64,000 nucleotides of DNA from Eremomyces bilateralis CBS 781.70 (lineage: Eukaryota; Ascomycota; Dothideomycetes; Eremomycetales; Eremomycetaceae): positions 14,138 to 78,137 of the forward strand of contig NW_022985091.1 of the NCBI RefSeq assembly GCF_010015585.1, written 5' to 3'. Made by a program: the position numbers and the translations under genes. Of the stretch, positions 34,442-45,930 are shown in pieces. Each line of letters begins with the position of its first letter. Position 1 is the first letter of the stretch. Below the pieces are notes generated by a model that worked only from the letters and a program-made list of their open reading frames with translations, was not told where the DNA came from and made no database searches.

Positions 34442-36461
34442 GATGTGATATGGAATGGCTGGGGATGTCTAAGATGATTGTGTCAGGTCATTCAATCCTG
34501 TATCGCGCCGATGGTCGGACCAAGCTCGATCGATTTGAGGTACGCTACCAAGCACGGAGCGATAACGAATGCCTGTAATCTAGAAGGTAGGAGTTTATAT
34601 CAATTTCCAAAGGACACATTTAGTAATACTAGCAGGCAGAGTTGTGGACTCGACTGCCGCCTCATAACTATACGTGGAGTGGTTCAGTTAGACCCTGGAC
34701 TCCTGCTGGTTCACTACAGTTGAGGCTCCAACTTCCAAGTCACGTGGAAAGTGGCATTTTTCCCACGTGACTCTATTGGCCTTGTTGCCTTAGCCTAGAT
34801 GCTGACATGGATGGATGCAGTCATGCAGATGCCCTCACTCCATGTCAGCTCACTCCTGCAGTCCTGCTGATGGACGACTCGCCCTGCACGTGATCGATTG
34901 ACCGTCTCTCTCCACCTGCTGCAATCTGCATCGATGTTTCGTTCACTCATTCCATCATCTGTCTCGTCCGCTACGGTGTAGATCTATAGTTCATGGTCCA
35001 TATAAGTGCATGGACAATTTTAATCCAATGCACAAAGTACCTACCTATCCCGGCTTACCGTTTACCCCATTGTACACTTGCATGTGGTGTGTGGACCCTG
35101 TAAACAAGCGGAATAGCCCACCTGCATCACTAAATTTAGTCTCCTACAGTGCGCCGGCGGGCCACGGCACCCGGGGGATGCATGATCGGCTATCAAGTCA
35201 CGACCCTTGCCTTCTTTGGGACCACGGAGATATGCTAAACAGCCTAAGCTCCCTCGGTATATATCTGCTACACTTTACAGCCTACTGGAGACATCGAAAT
35301 TCGAATAGAGTTGGTCGGGCCTTTTTTGGGTTCTTCTGGTCACAGCTGCGGGACATGTGAAAGGAAAGGGTGAATACTGAACACTCAGAACAGACTCCAT
35401 AAGCAATATGAGCAACGATCCTCGACACCAGCTTAAGTCCGTTTCATTCAAACCGGTTGGGGGATCTTGAGTGCCGCGCTGTCACTTACCTACCTAGTCT
35501 TTCACAAACAGTTATTCCTTCACGTCAGAGTACTCGTCACGTCTCAACCCGCTCTCAACCTGCTCCCTACTATACTATTTATTAAAGTCATGTCTCCTTC
35601 ATGTTTCACCTATAGCCTATCCACTATACGATATATAAAGGTGGAAACGGGGGAAAGAAGTCTTGCAAGGTTTGGGGGCAAAGGCCGTTTATATTTCTTC
35701 CAGCAGCACATTGGTAATATTCTAGCCTTGTCAAAACTGTTGCGGCTTGTCTGCGGGATTCAGTCTTCCGCCCTGCCTGCGCCCGCGACACCCAAACTTA
35801 GTACCCTGCGCGCTGCGGACGTCGTTCCTCATTCCTGGGATCGTAGTTCGCACACCTTTGGTTCTAAATGCTCACGCTAAGGCTGTGTGGAGGATGCTCT
35901 ACCCGGTCCGAAGAACGTCGAGAATGAAGGGGAATATTCAAATATGTCAACCATTGGTCCGGTTGCTCCCGACGACTTGCATAAGACGATGAGGAGCACA
36001 GAAATCACACGTCCAAGCGCCCAACGATGCCATTTTCAGACAAGTTCGCGGACCAGGGGGTATATGAATATAGCTTAGCGCCCGCTGATGGCCGGGGAAT
36101 TAATTGGTGGATGCGCAACGGTGCGGGAGCTAAGGCAGATTGGGATCGTCACCTCGAAGCTCATTCGTCCGACTCTACCGCGATGCTATTATTAGGTCTT
36201 GATCTGTTTCTATTCTCAGAACCGTCACAAACTGCGCAGACATGCTCCAAATTTGGCTTTCATTCTGTGGGGAATGGTCGCGATCGCGTGTTTCAACAAA
36301 CATTCAACATATACTTATTATTCGGTTCGATCCACGACTTGTTGCTGTGCTATGTTGGAAATCACATCACGGCTTTCGTTCAAAACTCCGACTCTGACAA
36401 TTGCCAAGGCTCCTTGGTTCCTCATCTCGGTACGCCTTAACTTTGCAACAGGTCAATCAAT
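34442..36461. promoter_or_regulatory. long intergenic region between divergent Erd2-like and Myb-like genes
   Basis: 2.0 kb without a convincing gene. It includes a palindromic pair of CACGTG boxes (34738-34773), and short frames (35467-35880, 36027-36440) with no family features that may be upstream reading frames in a long leader of the Myb-like gene. Confidence 0.45.
34738..34773. promoter_or_regulatory. paired E-boxes in an inverted repeat
   Basis: AGTCACGTGG (34738-34747) and CCCACGTGACT (34762-34772) form an inverted repeat around a 14-bp centre; each contains CACGTG, a bHLH-type binding site. About 300 bp upstream of the Erd2-like start. Confidence 0.5.
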
Positions 36462-37722
36462 ATGGCTGAAGGTCCTTACCTCCCCAGCTCAGCGCACACC
36501 ACTATGGAGGCTATGCATTCTGGCCTACCGACGCCAGGATTGGCTACCTCCCACTCCTCTGACCTACAATATGGTGTTTCAGGCTTGGTGGATGTGTACA
36601 GTGGCGGGCTGCAAACCGTAGGCAGCGATGTAAGTGGGCCTTACGGTGACACCCAAGGTGCTCCCCCACAACCATATACAATGCTGATTGGTTTAGCAGG
36701 ATGGATATTCCCACATCACCTACACAAGCTCCATGTCCATGTTTCCACCACATACTTCGACGACAGCTGAGTTCGCGCCACCTGCATACGTTTTCAAAGG
36801 CGTAGAACCGCCGCTGCAGCCGTTGAACGCGATCGGAGCGTATGAATCGCTTCTACCGGCCCGACCCCATAGCAGCCCCAGCACTTTCGGACCAAGTCAA
36901 GAAGAAATTGTATGGCAAGGCGACCCCTCCAAGTCTCCGTATTCGAAGACTCCCCTCACTCGTGTGCCAACATTTCCAACCGGCGAAGGATCCGCCTTTG
37001 GATTTACCTTACCGGTGTCACGCGAATCATCTCCTATGAGCCGAGAACATCGGCATTCGGGTTCAATCTCATCCGTTACCGAACTCTACAACCCACAACC
37101 GCGTCGCGCATATGCTCATATCGCACCCAACCCGAACGGTCTGCAGCAGCTCCATGCACGCAAGCGAAAAGCCAGTGTCGACGAGTACGATTCCCCGCCG
37201 GTGAAGCGCAAGCGGCAAACTCCTCCCCCACTGGCCGGAGACATGACCGAGGAGGATAGGTTGCTTGTGAAGCTCAAAGACGAGGATGGGCTCGCATGGA
37301 AAGACATCGCGGCTCGGTTTCATAGCGAATTCGGCAAGCTGTACCAAGTTCCGGCTCTACAAATGCGGTTGAAACGACTCCGTGAAAAGATGCGGTTATG
37401 GACTGACGTGGACCTTCATGCTTTACGCATGGCATATGAGTACTGGGAGAGGAACAAGTTTGAGATCATCAGCGCCAAGGTATGTTTGGATTCATTCCTT
37501 CCTTCTTTACTTTTTCTAAGTCTTCTTTCTTTTCAGATGGCGGAATTCGGTGCGATGGAGAAATGGACGCCAAAGCAGTGCAGCCGAAAATGGCATTCGA
37601 TCCAGACCGGTTCTGACTATCCAAGTGCCATACAAACCCCGGCTTTCTCGTACACTTCTAGCCCCACGGACGGGCAACCACCGGCCGTTTTCGCGCCTTT
37701 TATCGGCATGACGCCTGCGTGA
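36462..37722 (+). CDS. Myb/SANT-like DNA-binding protein
   Basis: Three exons: 36462-36629, 36700-37479 and 37537-37722; 377 aa. Probably a nuclear transcription factor. The N-terminal 200 residues are Ser/Pro-rich and disordered, with a basic patch (HARKRKASVDEYDSPPVKRKRQ, split at about residues 205-225) that serves as a likely nuclear signal. The conserved part begins TEEDRLLVKLKDEDGLAWKD and continues through MRLKRLREKMRLW, LRMAYEYWERNKFEIISAK and WTPKQCSRKW: two tryptophan-spaced, helix-rich units typical of Myb/SANT-like fungal proteins. The first acceptor is a TAGCAG tandem (36696 or 36699), adding or removing one Gln. The second intron (57 nt) is a multiple of three without a stop, so its retention would insert 19 residues. 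Targets unknown. Confidence 0.8.
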
Positions 37723-40700
37723 GAGCGGTGATCTGCCGAGCCAGAGAAGCTTCATCTGGCTTTCAATTTCATGAAACGAACCTTTATCACGCCGAACACC
37801 ATGGCGATGAATCACGACTATTCTACACACGGGGAACGCGACTCTACCAAACATTACCGACGAAGGAATGTCGATGCGGCGAACGTATCTGCAGTACGGA
37901 TCTGTGAGAATATTCTTCTGCAGAAGGGCTACAGCGACCCTTTGTCCAATTGCCTCTTTTGCTCGATATCCAGTGGTATTTTTAACCTCGCTGTTCACTT
38001 CTCTTCCTCCTCAAGTTTCTGTTCGATTCTTCTTTTGAGACTCTTGTGTTCAAGCGCACTATTCATTGCATTGGCGGCTTTCCGTCCCGTTACGAGTCAC
38101 GTATGAAATTAGCGATTTAATTCTTTTGGGAGGTTTCAAGGGTCATCAAAGGCCTGGGTTCCCTATGGACAGAGTTCTTCTTATTCGTCCGAGCCTCAAT
38201 TTTAGAGTTTTTTCGCGGCCACTTCAGGTCAACTGTCAATAGTTACTCTTCGTCCCGGGTCATCACACCCGAAGTGTATTATTCTTCCACGTCAATATCA
38301 TCTTTCATAAGTGCTACGGTCAAGAACAGTCGGATCTCCTTGTGATAAATCGAACAAAATTCTAATTTGACTCTAGATGATAGCCCCTAGCATGACGACT
38401 AGCGCATCTTCGATATGGGTTCAGAGACTCTTTGGAGTGCCCGGCATAAATGTACCTTCAGGAACGCAACAGAATACTCTCGCGTGTTGGAAAGTCCGAA
38501 GAAGGCAGGTTGTCTGAGCATCATAGGTACCTCAAGCCTCTCCATCCACCAACGGAACTGATCCAGGAGGCTGGATATCGATGCCAACAACCATTCGTTG
38601 GGAATTGAATGAAAGCTAGGGCTAATCATCAAATGTCCAGATATTACAAGGCATGCAAGTCAGAAACAGTTGGGGAAAGAGGTCGGTTTGCCCCATGCAA
38701 ACTCTCTCGTCTGACTTTGTAGGGTCCCGTTACGAGAACGAGGAGAACGGGTGTTGAAGGCCGCTGAGTAAGTTTGATTGTGTCGTTATCGCACTTTCAT
38801 GTGCGTGCTACGTGGGAATCGAACCGCCGAGTCTGGCTTTGGGTTTGAATAAAGATCACTTCCCTAGCACTTCGTAGGTAAGTGAACAGATCCCAGCCGG
38901 ATGAGTTTCAACTACCAATATCCACGGCACGTACCAGTACGAACTATGGTACCGGACATTGGGCTCCAAGAAAGGTTAAACACAGAAGCACTGCCAAGTG
39001 TCAGCCATCCGCCTCTCGGTGGTATGAAGGATTCCATCACGCTTCGCGCCGTACTACGAACTACAATGGTGTTCGAGCCGTAGGGCCTTGTTGCGGTACC
39101 ACACCAGGCAGAACAATTTGCCTTCCCTGAGAGCACGACTTTTTAAAATGCAGTATTGAGTAGTGGGGTCCTTCAAAATCCGGATGTACAGACTACAGAG
39201 GAGTACACCGTTGACGCCTGACGGTAGGTATTATGGTGTCACCAAGCCGATGCATCGTATCATTTCAGGATATGTACAGGATAAGATCGTTTGCTTGGAT
39301 TCGGCCAATCGCTGGTGTCACATTGCGACCTGGGTACAAATTTGTGACAACCGTGAATCATGATGTGAACGATTTGCGAGCAACATGGATTCTCCCCAAC
39401 CGGCAAACCAGATGGAATTGCAATGGCGCATACAACATTCAGCATCTTCCAGTCAATCCTGTGCTGGCTACGATTCCATTAAATGCAGGGTGCAAGGGCA
39501 AGAGCCGTAGCCTGTATTCCGGATTAACGTTGTCCGGAATCCCCTACCGACACTTGTGCAGTCGTGCTACATCACATGAAAACGCCTCGGCCGCTCCATT
39601 GCATCACATTCTCAGTTCTCTCATCTCACTCTTTACCTCTCGTCCTCGACAATGATGCGACACAAGTGCACCAATTCGACGATTCTCCTTTCTTCTGGCC
39701 GTTCTTGTTCTCCCCAGTGACCAGTCCTCGCATTGCGCTATTGTCTTACCGCATTTAACCCTGTAAATCCGGGGTAAAAGGCATTTCGCTTGGTGGAGAT
39801 CGGGAACGGCCGCACTTGGTATCTTACACTGCCAATCCTGCTCCATCTGGTCTCCTTCCGCTTCAACGTTTTCTCGTCGTCTTCTTTGGGCGCCTAGATC
39901 GTCGTTTGTTGTCTTTTTTCCTAGTATGTTTTCTTCGTCTTTCCTTGGCTTTTGCGTTTCTTCTGGCCCAACCCCATTCCTGTTCAGTCTTAGAATGATA
40001 TATCGCATCACCGTTAGGTATCCATGACAAAGTCAGCCTAGCAGTAACGCTGGCATTCATCAATCCCACCCTCATTGGTGTGATGACGGTATTCAGTTTC
40101 ATGCCTAGTGCCTGAGAAAACTACTACCAGCCTACCCTACGTCCATGCTATTCTCCATCTCAGTGGTTTACCCCAGCACGTCGGCAGTGCACCCGTCCCC
40201 GGACTTGATACTATTGCCTAGTATCCATGCCGTGATGCCCTCATGGCTCACATGTGCCCTCGAATCTCTCCGGTTTGGCTAGAACCGGTTGCGAGTTTGC
40301 GACGTCCCATCTCGCAAACAGGGCAATTCACCCATCACCTATCGGAGACTTGCCCTCTCATCCTTCATACACTTTGGAGCTAGACACGGTCGTCCAGGGA
40401 ATATTCCTGTTCACCCCGGCCATCCAAAGGTCCTGAAATGCATCATGACCCCCAAGTGGCGAGAAACAGTTCCTGGCACCAACTGTGGTGTCGATCTCAT
40501 GCTGATTTAGCTCGCCCTCCCAAGCATGTGAAGTACAGTTTACTTGGATAGCGGATAGGTGGTATAAAGGTGCGATGTCTTCAACGCCTTCTTAGAGTCC
40601 ATCCTGAACTTAAGCCCCTTATAATCGCGTTCACTCCATTTCCTCGCTAGTTGCATCACAGTTCACACCTTCCACTCGTTTATAGCTGCGAGTGAATTCA

Positions 40701-40749
40701 GACAGCTCCCTATTCAAGCCTTTAATCATCCGAGTACATATCAATCAAG
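37723..40749. other. 3-kb gene-poor region upstream of HsbA-type gene
   Basis: No reading frame here has convincing codon use or splice structure. A minus-strand 77-codon frame at 38399-38632 is not recognised. TATA-like TATAAAG lies at 40563. No tRNA: a GGTTCGATTCC-like sequence near 38813 lacks the rest of a cloverleaf. Confidence 0.45.
40563..40569 (+). promoter_or_regulatory. TATA box candidate
   Basis: TATAAAG 187 bp before the HsbA-type ATG, followed by a C/T-rich leader; plausible core promoter of a highly expressed secreted protein. Confidence 0.45.
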
Positions 40750-41586
40750 ATGAAGTTCACCACTCTTCCTGTGGCCGCTTTGGCCCTGGGTGCCATGGCC
40801 GCAACCCCTTCGCGGGTTCAGTACAAGCCAACGCTCGTTGATCGTGACGTTGCTACTATCAGCAGCATCATCTCTACCATCGACGGCCTCGCCGCTGACC
40901 TGGGCTCCACTGTCGAAGCCTTCTCCGGCGACATCGGCCCTGTTGGAGCTGCCGCCTCCGCACTCCTAAGCGGAATTGCGGATGGCGTCAGCACTATTAA
41001 GGAATCCGACGAGCTTGTTCTCACCGATGCCCTTCAGCTCCAACCGCCTGTTCAAAAACTCACCGCCACCGCGAACGACGTGGTTGACGCCGTCATCGCC
41101 AAGAAGCCCGATTTCGTCGCCGCCGACGCCGGTGGCATCGTCTACCAACAGCTCAAGGATCAGCAGACCGGCGCCCAGCAACTCACCGAAGCCATCACTT
41201 CCAAGGTTCCGGAAAGCGTCCGAGACATTGCCGCCACCCTCGCCGCCGGCATCAACGAAGCTTTCCAGCGCGGCGTCGATGCCTATTCTGATCAGGAGGG
41301 TCAGACCCCTGGCAAGGGCGGCAGCAGCTCTTCTGCCCCCCAAAGCTCCTCAGCGGCTCCGACCAAGACCTCCAGTGCCTCCTCGGGCGGTAGGACCTCT
41401 CCCACCGGCACCGGCAGCCCTAGCGGTCATCCATCCGGCAGTGGAGGCGCGAAGCCTCCCAAACCAACCGGGTCCTCTCCCCCTAAGCCCACCGGCCCCT
41501 CTCCGCCAATATACACTGGCGCAGCTTCCGCCAATAAGGTCGGTGGCCTCGTTGCTGCCATGGCCGTCGCCGTCGCCGTCTTTTAA
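40750..41586 (+). CDS. HsbA-type secreted, GPI-anchored cell-wall protein
   Basis: Single exon, 278 aa. A signal peptide (MKFTTLPVAALALGAMAATP) leads to an HsbA-like domain (PF12296; hydrophobic-surface-binding protein A and the Mp1-type cell-wall mannoproteins), about residues 30-185. That domain is mostly alpha-helical with no cysteines: VDRDVATISSIISTIDGLAA, LLSGIADGVSTIKESDEL, QLTEAITSKVPESVRDI. Next comes a Ser/Thr/Pro/Gly-rich, probably heavily O-glycosylated stalk (SSSSAPQSSSAAPTKTSS, PPKPTGSSPPKPTGPSPP), then a C-terminal hydrophobic tail (VGGLVAAMAVAVAVF) after small residues, the pattern of a GPI-anchor signal. Codon use is strongly biased to C-ending codons, suggesting high expression. 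Family members bind hydrophobic surfaces or lipids at the cell surface. Confidence 0.88.
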   Translation: MKFTTLPVAALALGAMAATPSRVQYKPTLVDRDVATISSIISTIDGLAADLGSTVEAFSGDIGPVGAAASALLSGIADGVSTIKESDELVLTDALQLQPPVQKLTATANDVVDAVIAKKPDFVAADAGGIVYQQLKDQQTGAQQLTEAITSKVPESVRDIAATLAAGINEAFQRGVDAYSDQEGQTPGKGGSSSSAPQSSSAAPTKTSSASSGGRTSPTGTGSPSGHPSGSGGAKPPKPTGSSPPKPTGPSPPIYTGAASANKVGGLVAAMAVAVAVF

Positions 41587-42340
41587 GCAACATGATCTGC
41601 ATTGCCGGCCTGTCGCCCTAGAGGCTATAGGGTTGATGCGTCCGGATAGTGCTGCACTCGTGTAGCGAGTCGGTCGGAAGCAGTTTAATAGACGGGGAAC
41701 GTCGACATGAGGGGAGGTGGTCAATGATCGAGTCCAGCAGATAAGCAAATCGAGTCTCGGCTCTTGTTATTAGTCGCCCTTCCATACATATATCGGCAGG
41801 AACGTCCTGTACTTGTAAATCTAATAATACCTTCCTTGTTGCAGCAATTCACGGCAGGCTCACATAATTTTGTCACACTGCGACCAGGTAGAAGCATGTA
41901 CAATCATTCGGCCTGTTGACAATTACTCCTGCGATTTGCATCGATCTCCCGTAGCAATCGTCCACTCGGACTACTCACGGGTCGTCTGAGGGTTGGCAGT
42001 TTGGATCTTTCTCGAACCCCAATGGAGGACATGTTCGCGCCCCTTGGCTGACACCATTCATCGATCCCATCCACGTATAATTATAGCTCATCATTCGCCA
42101 GCCGCATGGAGGGCACTTGACTTGAAAGGAAATGACCCTTCACTGCCGCATTATCTGAACCTCGATTAGAGGTGAATCATCATATAGGTACAATTGTCCA
42201 GGATATCATTGACCACGCATGATCCAGACCACCTGAACGCCAACTCCGTTCCTTTGAACACTCACAGAACCCAAATGGATATCGCCCTTCGAACCCAATA
42301 GAAAACATGGTGTTGGCCGTTGCTAGCCTTATCTCCTGGT
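41587..42340. other. convergent 3' intergenic region
   Basis: 754 bp between the HsbA-type gene and the converging DOMON-b561 gene. Nothing recognised. Confidence 0.5.
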
Positions 42341-44008
42341 TCAAACCATCGGTCTTGGCTGAGTCGGCTGCATGTCTTCCTCTCGTACACTCGCATGGCT
42401 CGGCATATTACCCAACTGTATGTCACTTCTCGTAGCGTTGAAGCTGGTATAACCGCCGCCGTATGGCGAAGCCCCCGCCGCCAACCCCGCCCCCGACCCT
42501 CCGTAGATCCCCTGTTCTTGGGGCGGCCGTCCGTGGCCCTCTCCATTGCCCGTCTCATAGGGAGGTGGCTGTGGTCCGGAGGGGTACGGACCCGGTCTGG
42601 CGCCCTTGGGTCCTCGTTTTCCGCGGAAGAACTTCCACCCCGTCGTGGCTGCGAAGACGAGCGCGACGAGCACCAGGATGACGATGTACGGGATGAGGTA
42701 GAAGGAATTTTGCGCGAAGGCGAAGCCGAGACCGGCGTTGGCGAGGCCAAGGAGGAGGGTGACCGGACCGAGAGCCAGCTTGTGGATCTTGATGAGGGGC
42801 GTGGTCTGTTCGGTGCGCATGAATTTGCGGTGATGGAGGAATCCAATGGCGAACTGGGTGAAGAGAAAAGCCATGACTATCACGCCGATGATTTGGTGGG
42901 CTGAGAAATGTTTGCTCTAAAGACACGTCAGTCCGGGTCGTCTATCGTGGGCCAAGGTTTATCTACCCGATTGAACAATGGGGTCAAGTAGATGCCAACG
43001 CTCATTCCGCAGAGGGAGAGGAATAAACCAAAGCCCTGCAGCCACATGTGCAGCTTCACCCGCTCCATGATCCGCACAGCAATAATCCCCATCGGGAACA
43101 CAATGAGAAAAGCGACACACATGATCGAACCATGCGCCCAGCTCGCTTGGTTAAAATCCTCATGCAGAGAGCCAACCATTTGAGCCCCTTGTGGCGCGGT
43201 CCCTAACGGGGGGATATCGACGTCGTCGTCGCTCTGCGTGGAGGCAGCGACCATGTCCATGGTGAAACTACCAAACGAATCATGCCGGCGAAGGGGCGCG
43301 GATTTATCGTCCGTATTCATCGCATATCGGGATCCAGGAACTCCTAAAGCAAAGATCCAGCTCTGGTCCTTCTTCGTCAAGTCAATCCATGGATCGGGGA
43401 CTCGCAGGCACGATTTACAGTGCGCCGTAAGGAAATATTGGTCCCCGGATATGCCGTTCGCATGCGCTTGCCCTGGATCGGGGTGAATGATGTCGAGCTG
43501 TATCGAGCTGTCATAGATAGGCTCACTATTGCCGTAGGCTCGTCGTGGTGAGACGGTGATTCCTATACCCAAATGTCAATATAACGTTTGCCCATTCCAA
43601 GGTTTACATACCCGTCTTATTGGCACTGGAATAGATGATGAACATCAGGCTGCCCTTCATCCGGCTTCCCGTGCCGATTGCAAACCAACTGTATACGGCC
43701 GGGGCGGACAGACGGAAATAGAGGTCGCCAGACTCTTGGATCGCGGCGACTGTGAATGCGATATACCCGTCATCGTGGGCTTGGGAGTAGTAGAAAGTCG
43801 ACGAAGGGTTGCCTGCGGAGGTCGAATTGTTTTGGCGCGCAACTAACTCCTGGTCGAGGTCGGTGGAGGGTGATGTGCCGGCTGCCCATGCTGCCGGTCT
43901 TGTTAGCGAAATGGACTATCAGAAGAGGAATCGCAAATTGTATCACATACACACGAGGAGGAGCAACACAGCGACAAAGTACAAACGCAATGAATGTGCG
44001 ATAGCCAT
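42341..44008 (-). CDS. DOMON-cytochrome b561 membrane protein
   Basis: Four exons: 44008-43951, 43890-43612, 43562-42967 and 42916-42341; introns 60, 49 and 50 nt; 502 aa. A secreted-facing haem domain joined to a membrane electron carrier. Residues 1-20 are a signal peptide (MAIAHSLRLYFVAVLLLLV). The DOMON / cellobiose-dehydrogenase-type cytochrome domain covers about 50-230 (YIAFTVAAIQESGDLYFRLS, WFAIGTGSRMKGSLMFI). The b561 part has the expected histidines in successive helices: AHGSIMCVAFLIVFP, KLHMWLQGF, FSAHQIIGVIVMAFLF, PLIKIHKLALGPVTLLLG. The tail is Gly/Pro/Tyr-rich and cytosolic. Such proteins are thought to move electrons across the plasma membrane to reduce metals or oxidases outside; that role is inferred from the family. 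Confidence 0.9.
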
Positions 44009-44635
44009 GGCTACGATTATGGATGTCCTTGAAGCAGAGGTGCACCGTCAGAGAAGATGCGGTCGATAGGGTGGGGATAGACAAAGGAGGGATCAGGGAA
44101 AGGAGCAAGCATTAGAATTAAGTATCTGCAGTTCAAAAAAGAGGGCCAAGTACTTTGCTGCTGGAGGAATGATGCAAGGTAATATAGAAAGCCATCACCA
44201 GACCCGACAGCATATGGAGCTTCACAGCTTTCAGGTTGCACCAGCTGAGATTGTCGTGAGGGATGGGGATTGTTGTCGTTCACAGTTCACAGTTCACAGT
44301 TCACCACACATGCAGCTATTCAATTCTTTCGATCAATCATCAAGGCTTGCAGCACCTAAGGGAATTAGCGGCGCCTCCATTCCACTGCACTCCACCCAAT
44401 CAGTGGATCAGATGGAATTATTACTTATTAGCGGGGTCATTAGCTACAGCCTACAGGATCATTAGTTCATCCCTCCTGACAGTCAGGGGTGAATATAAAA
44501 CATGCATCCCGATGACGTTGACTCATTGACACATTGACAACGTCTGCCACGGGTATATTTCTTCAAATTTCACGTATATATCAACAGATGCTGGTCCTAG
44601 AAAGGAACCAAAGCGCCTTCATAATCGCCATAACT
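44009..44635. promoter_or_regulatory. intergenic with 7-bp tandem repeat
   Basis: 627 bp upstream of the DOMON-b561 gene and 3' of the pyroglutamyl peptidase gene. Contains TTCACAG repeated 3.7 times at 44279-44304. No gene. Confidence 0.5.
44279..44304. repeat. 7-bp tandem repeat TTCACAG x3.7
   Basis: Perfect short tandem array; a simple-sequence repeat. Confidence 0.8.
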
Positions 44636-45410
44636 TCAGAGTCGAGCTCCACTAGACTTCCCGGTCTTCTTATCCCTTCGCTCCAATCTAACCATCTCCT
44701 CGATTACCTGCAGGAGCAAATCTTGACCTTGACGGATCAAGTCTGCTGAGCAACCCGACGGGACATGGAAAAATATGCCTTTGACATGCCTTCCGTCTCT
44801 GCTCAGCCTCTGTGAATGTACCAAGGAATTGTAGAAGATGAACTCGCACAAATAGAGGCCCGCATCGTCCGATACATAGATCTTGAGATTCCTATGACTG
44901 GAATCAGCATGTGAACATCTCGAACGTCGAGCCTGCTTACTTTTGATGCTGCAATGCCTTCACAATTCGATCAACATTGATACTTGTATGGACCTCCTTG
45001 GGCAATTCCGCCCACTCCTTTGTCTGAGGAGGCTTGAAATACCGTCCATCGACGTCTTTGGCCTCGTATGGGCCTTTTCTTGCCCGGGTTTCCACACGAT
45101 ACTCGACGTCCTCGCCGGCGACGCCCACATGAACGAAGTATTCCACCTTGGGATACATTCGGTAGAGCCGCGGAACGAGCGGGAGAACCGCACTATACGC
45201 CACCGGGATCGGGCTCTGATATTTCCTGAGCCGGATGCGCTCGCCATATCTTTCGATCCTGTCGGGCAACCCGGAGACGATCTTGAACGACGCGTTCTCC
45301 TGGAGGTCGCGAAATGGCTGGCACTAGCAATCAGCTGTGTTTTTATGCAAGGAGATGGTTGAACCCCGCACGCCGTAGCCCGTCACCACAACTTCCACAT
45401 CTTCCATCAT
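44636..45410 (-). CDS. pyroglutamyl-peptidase I (peptidase C15)
   Basis: Three exons: 45410-45372, 45317-44941 and 44891-44636; introns of 54 nt (weak donor GTGCGG) and 49 nt; 223 aa, the usual size. Cytosolic cysteine peptidase that removes N-terminal pyroglutamate. Seen: the N-terminal VVVTGYGPF motif created by splicing (family consensus TGFGPF), YPKVEYFVHVGVAG, a catalytic-cysteine segment SDDAGLYLCEFIFYNSL (Cys in the LCEF/NY context), and the histidine segment GIFFHVPSG. The catalytic Glu should lie in the VEYRVET-RARKGPYEAKD region. The first ATG of a tandem pair (MMED) was chosen; the second is equally possible. Confidence 0.9.
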
Positions 45411-45930
45411 TTATGAATTTGAACCAGCAACAGGTAGGTAAATATAGGAATAGTACGCTCGAGGCAAAGATGGAGAGTGGATGTACACCTCACCCTTTGT
45501 CCATTCACGTCACGATTGGGAGCACCTGATCCTATGGACATGTAGATGCTATTCCAAAATACTATCCCTATTTTGAAGGAGAACAAGCATCATGGAAGAG
45601 GAAAATTCCTTATTTATGTAACTGAATATTAGAAAAATGACCGTCCCTCGTAGAACAACCAGGCCATCACATTTACGCGAGTCTCGATCCCATCTGATTG
45701 TTTCCACCCCGCTCCATCTCATATTACTAGGAACCCCCTGCTTCCCACCATTCAAGCACATGTCTAGCCGATGGGAAGTGGATCGTCGACATCATCTTGC
45801 AAGTGTCATCGTCCGAGAAATGGCCTCATCATCATCTTGATGATCAAGCATACCAACTGATCTCTCCAAGTCCTTTTATAACATGTAACGCCAGCTATAC
45901 GAATTGCAGAAAGAGATCCCTACACTCACC
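45411..45930. promoter_or_regulatory. divergent promoter region, pyroglutamyl peptidase / Ant1-type carrier
   Basis: 520 bp between divergent starts, AT-rich, no gene recognised. Confidence 0.45.

Noticed and set aside
36310-36340. GGTTCGATCC on the plus strand, possible tRNA
   Set aside because: No A-box (TGGCNNAGTGG-like) upstream at the right distance and no cloverleaf.
38801-38840. B-box-like GGTTCGATTCC on the minus strand, possible tRNA
   Set aside because: The T-stem does not pair well, and no A-box, anticodon arm or acceptor stem could be drawn around it.
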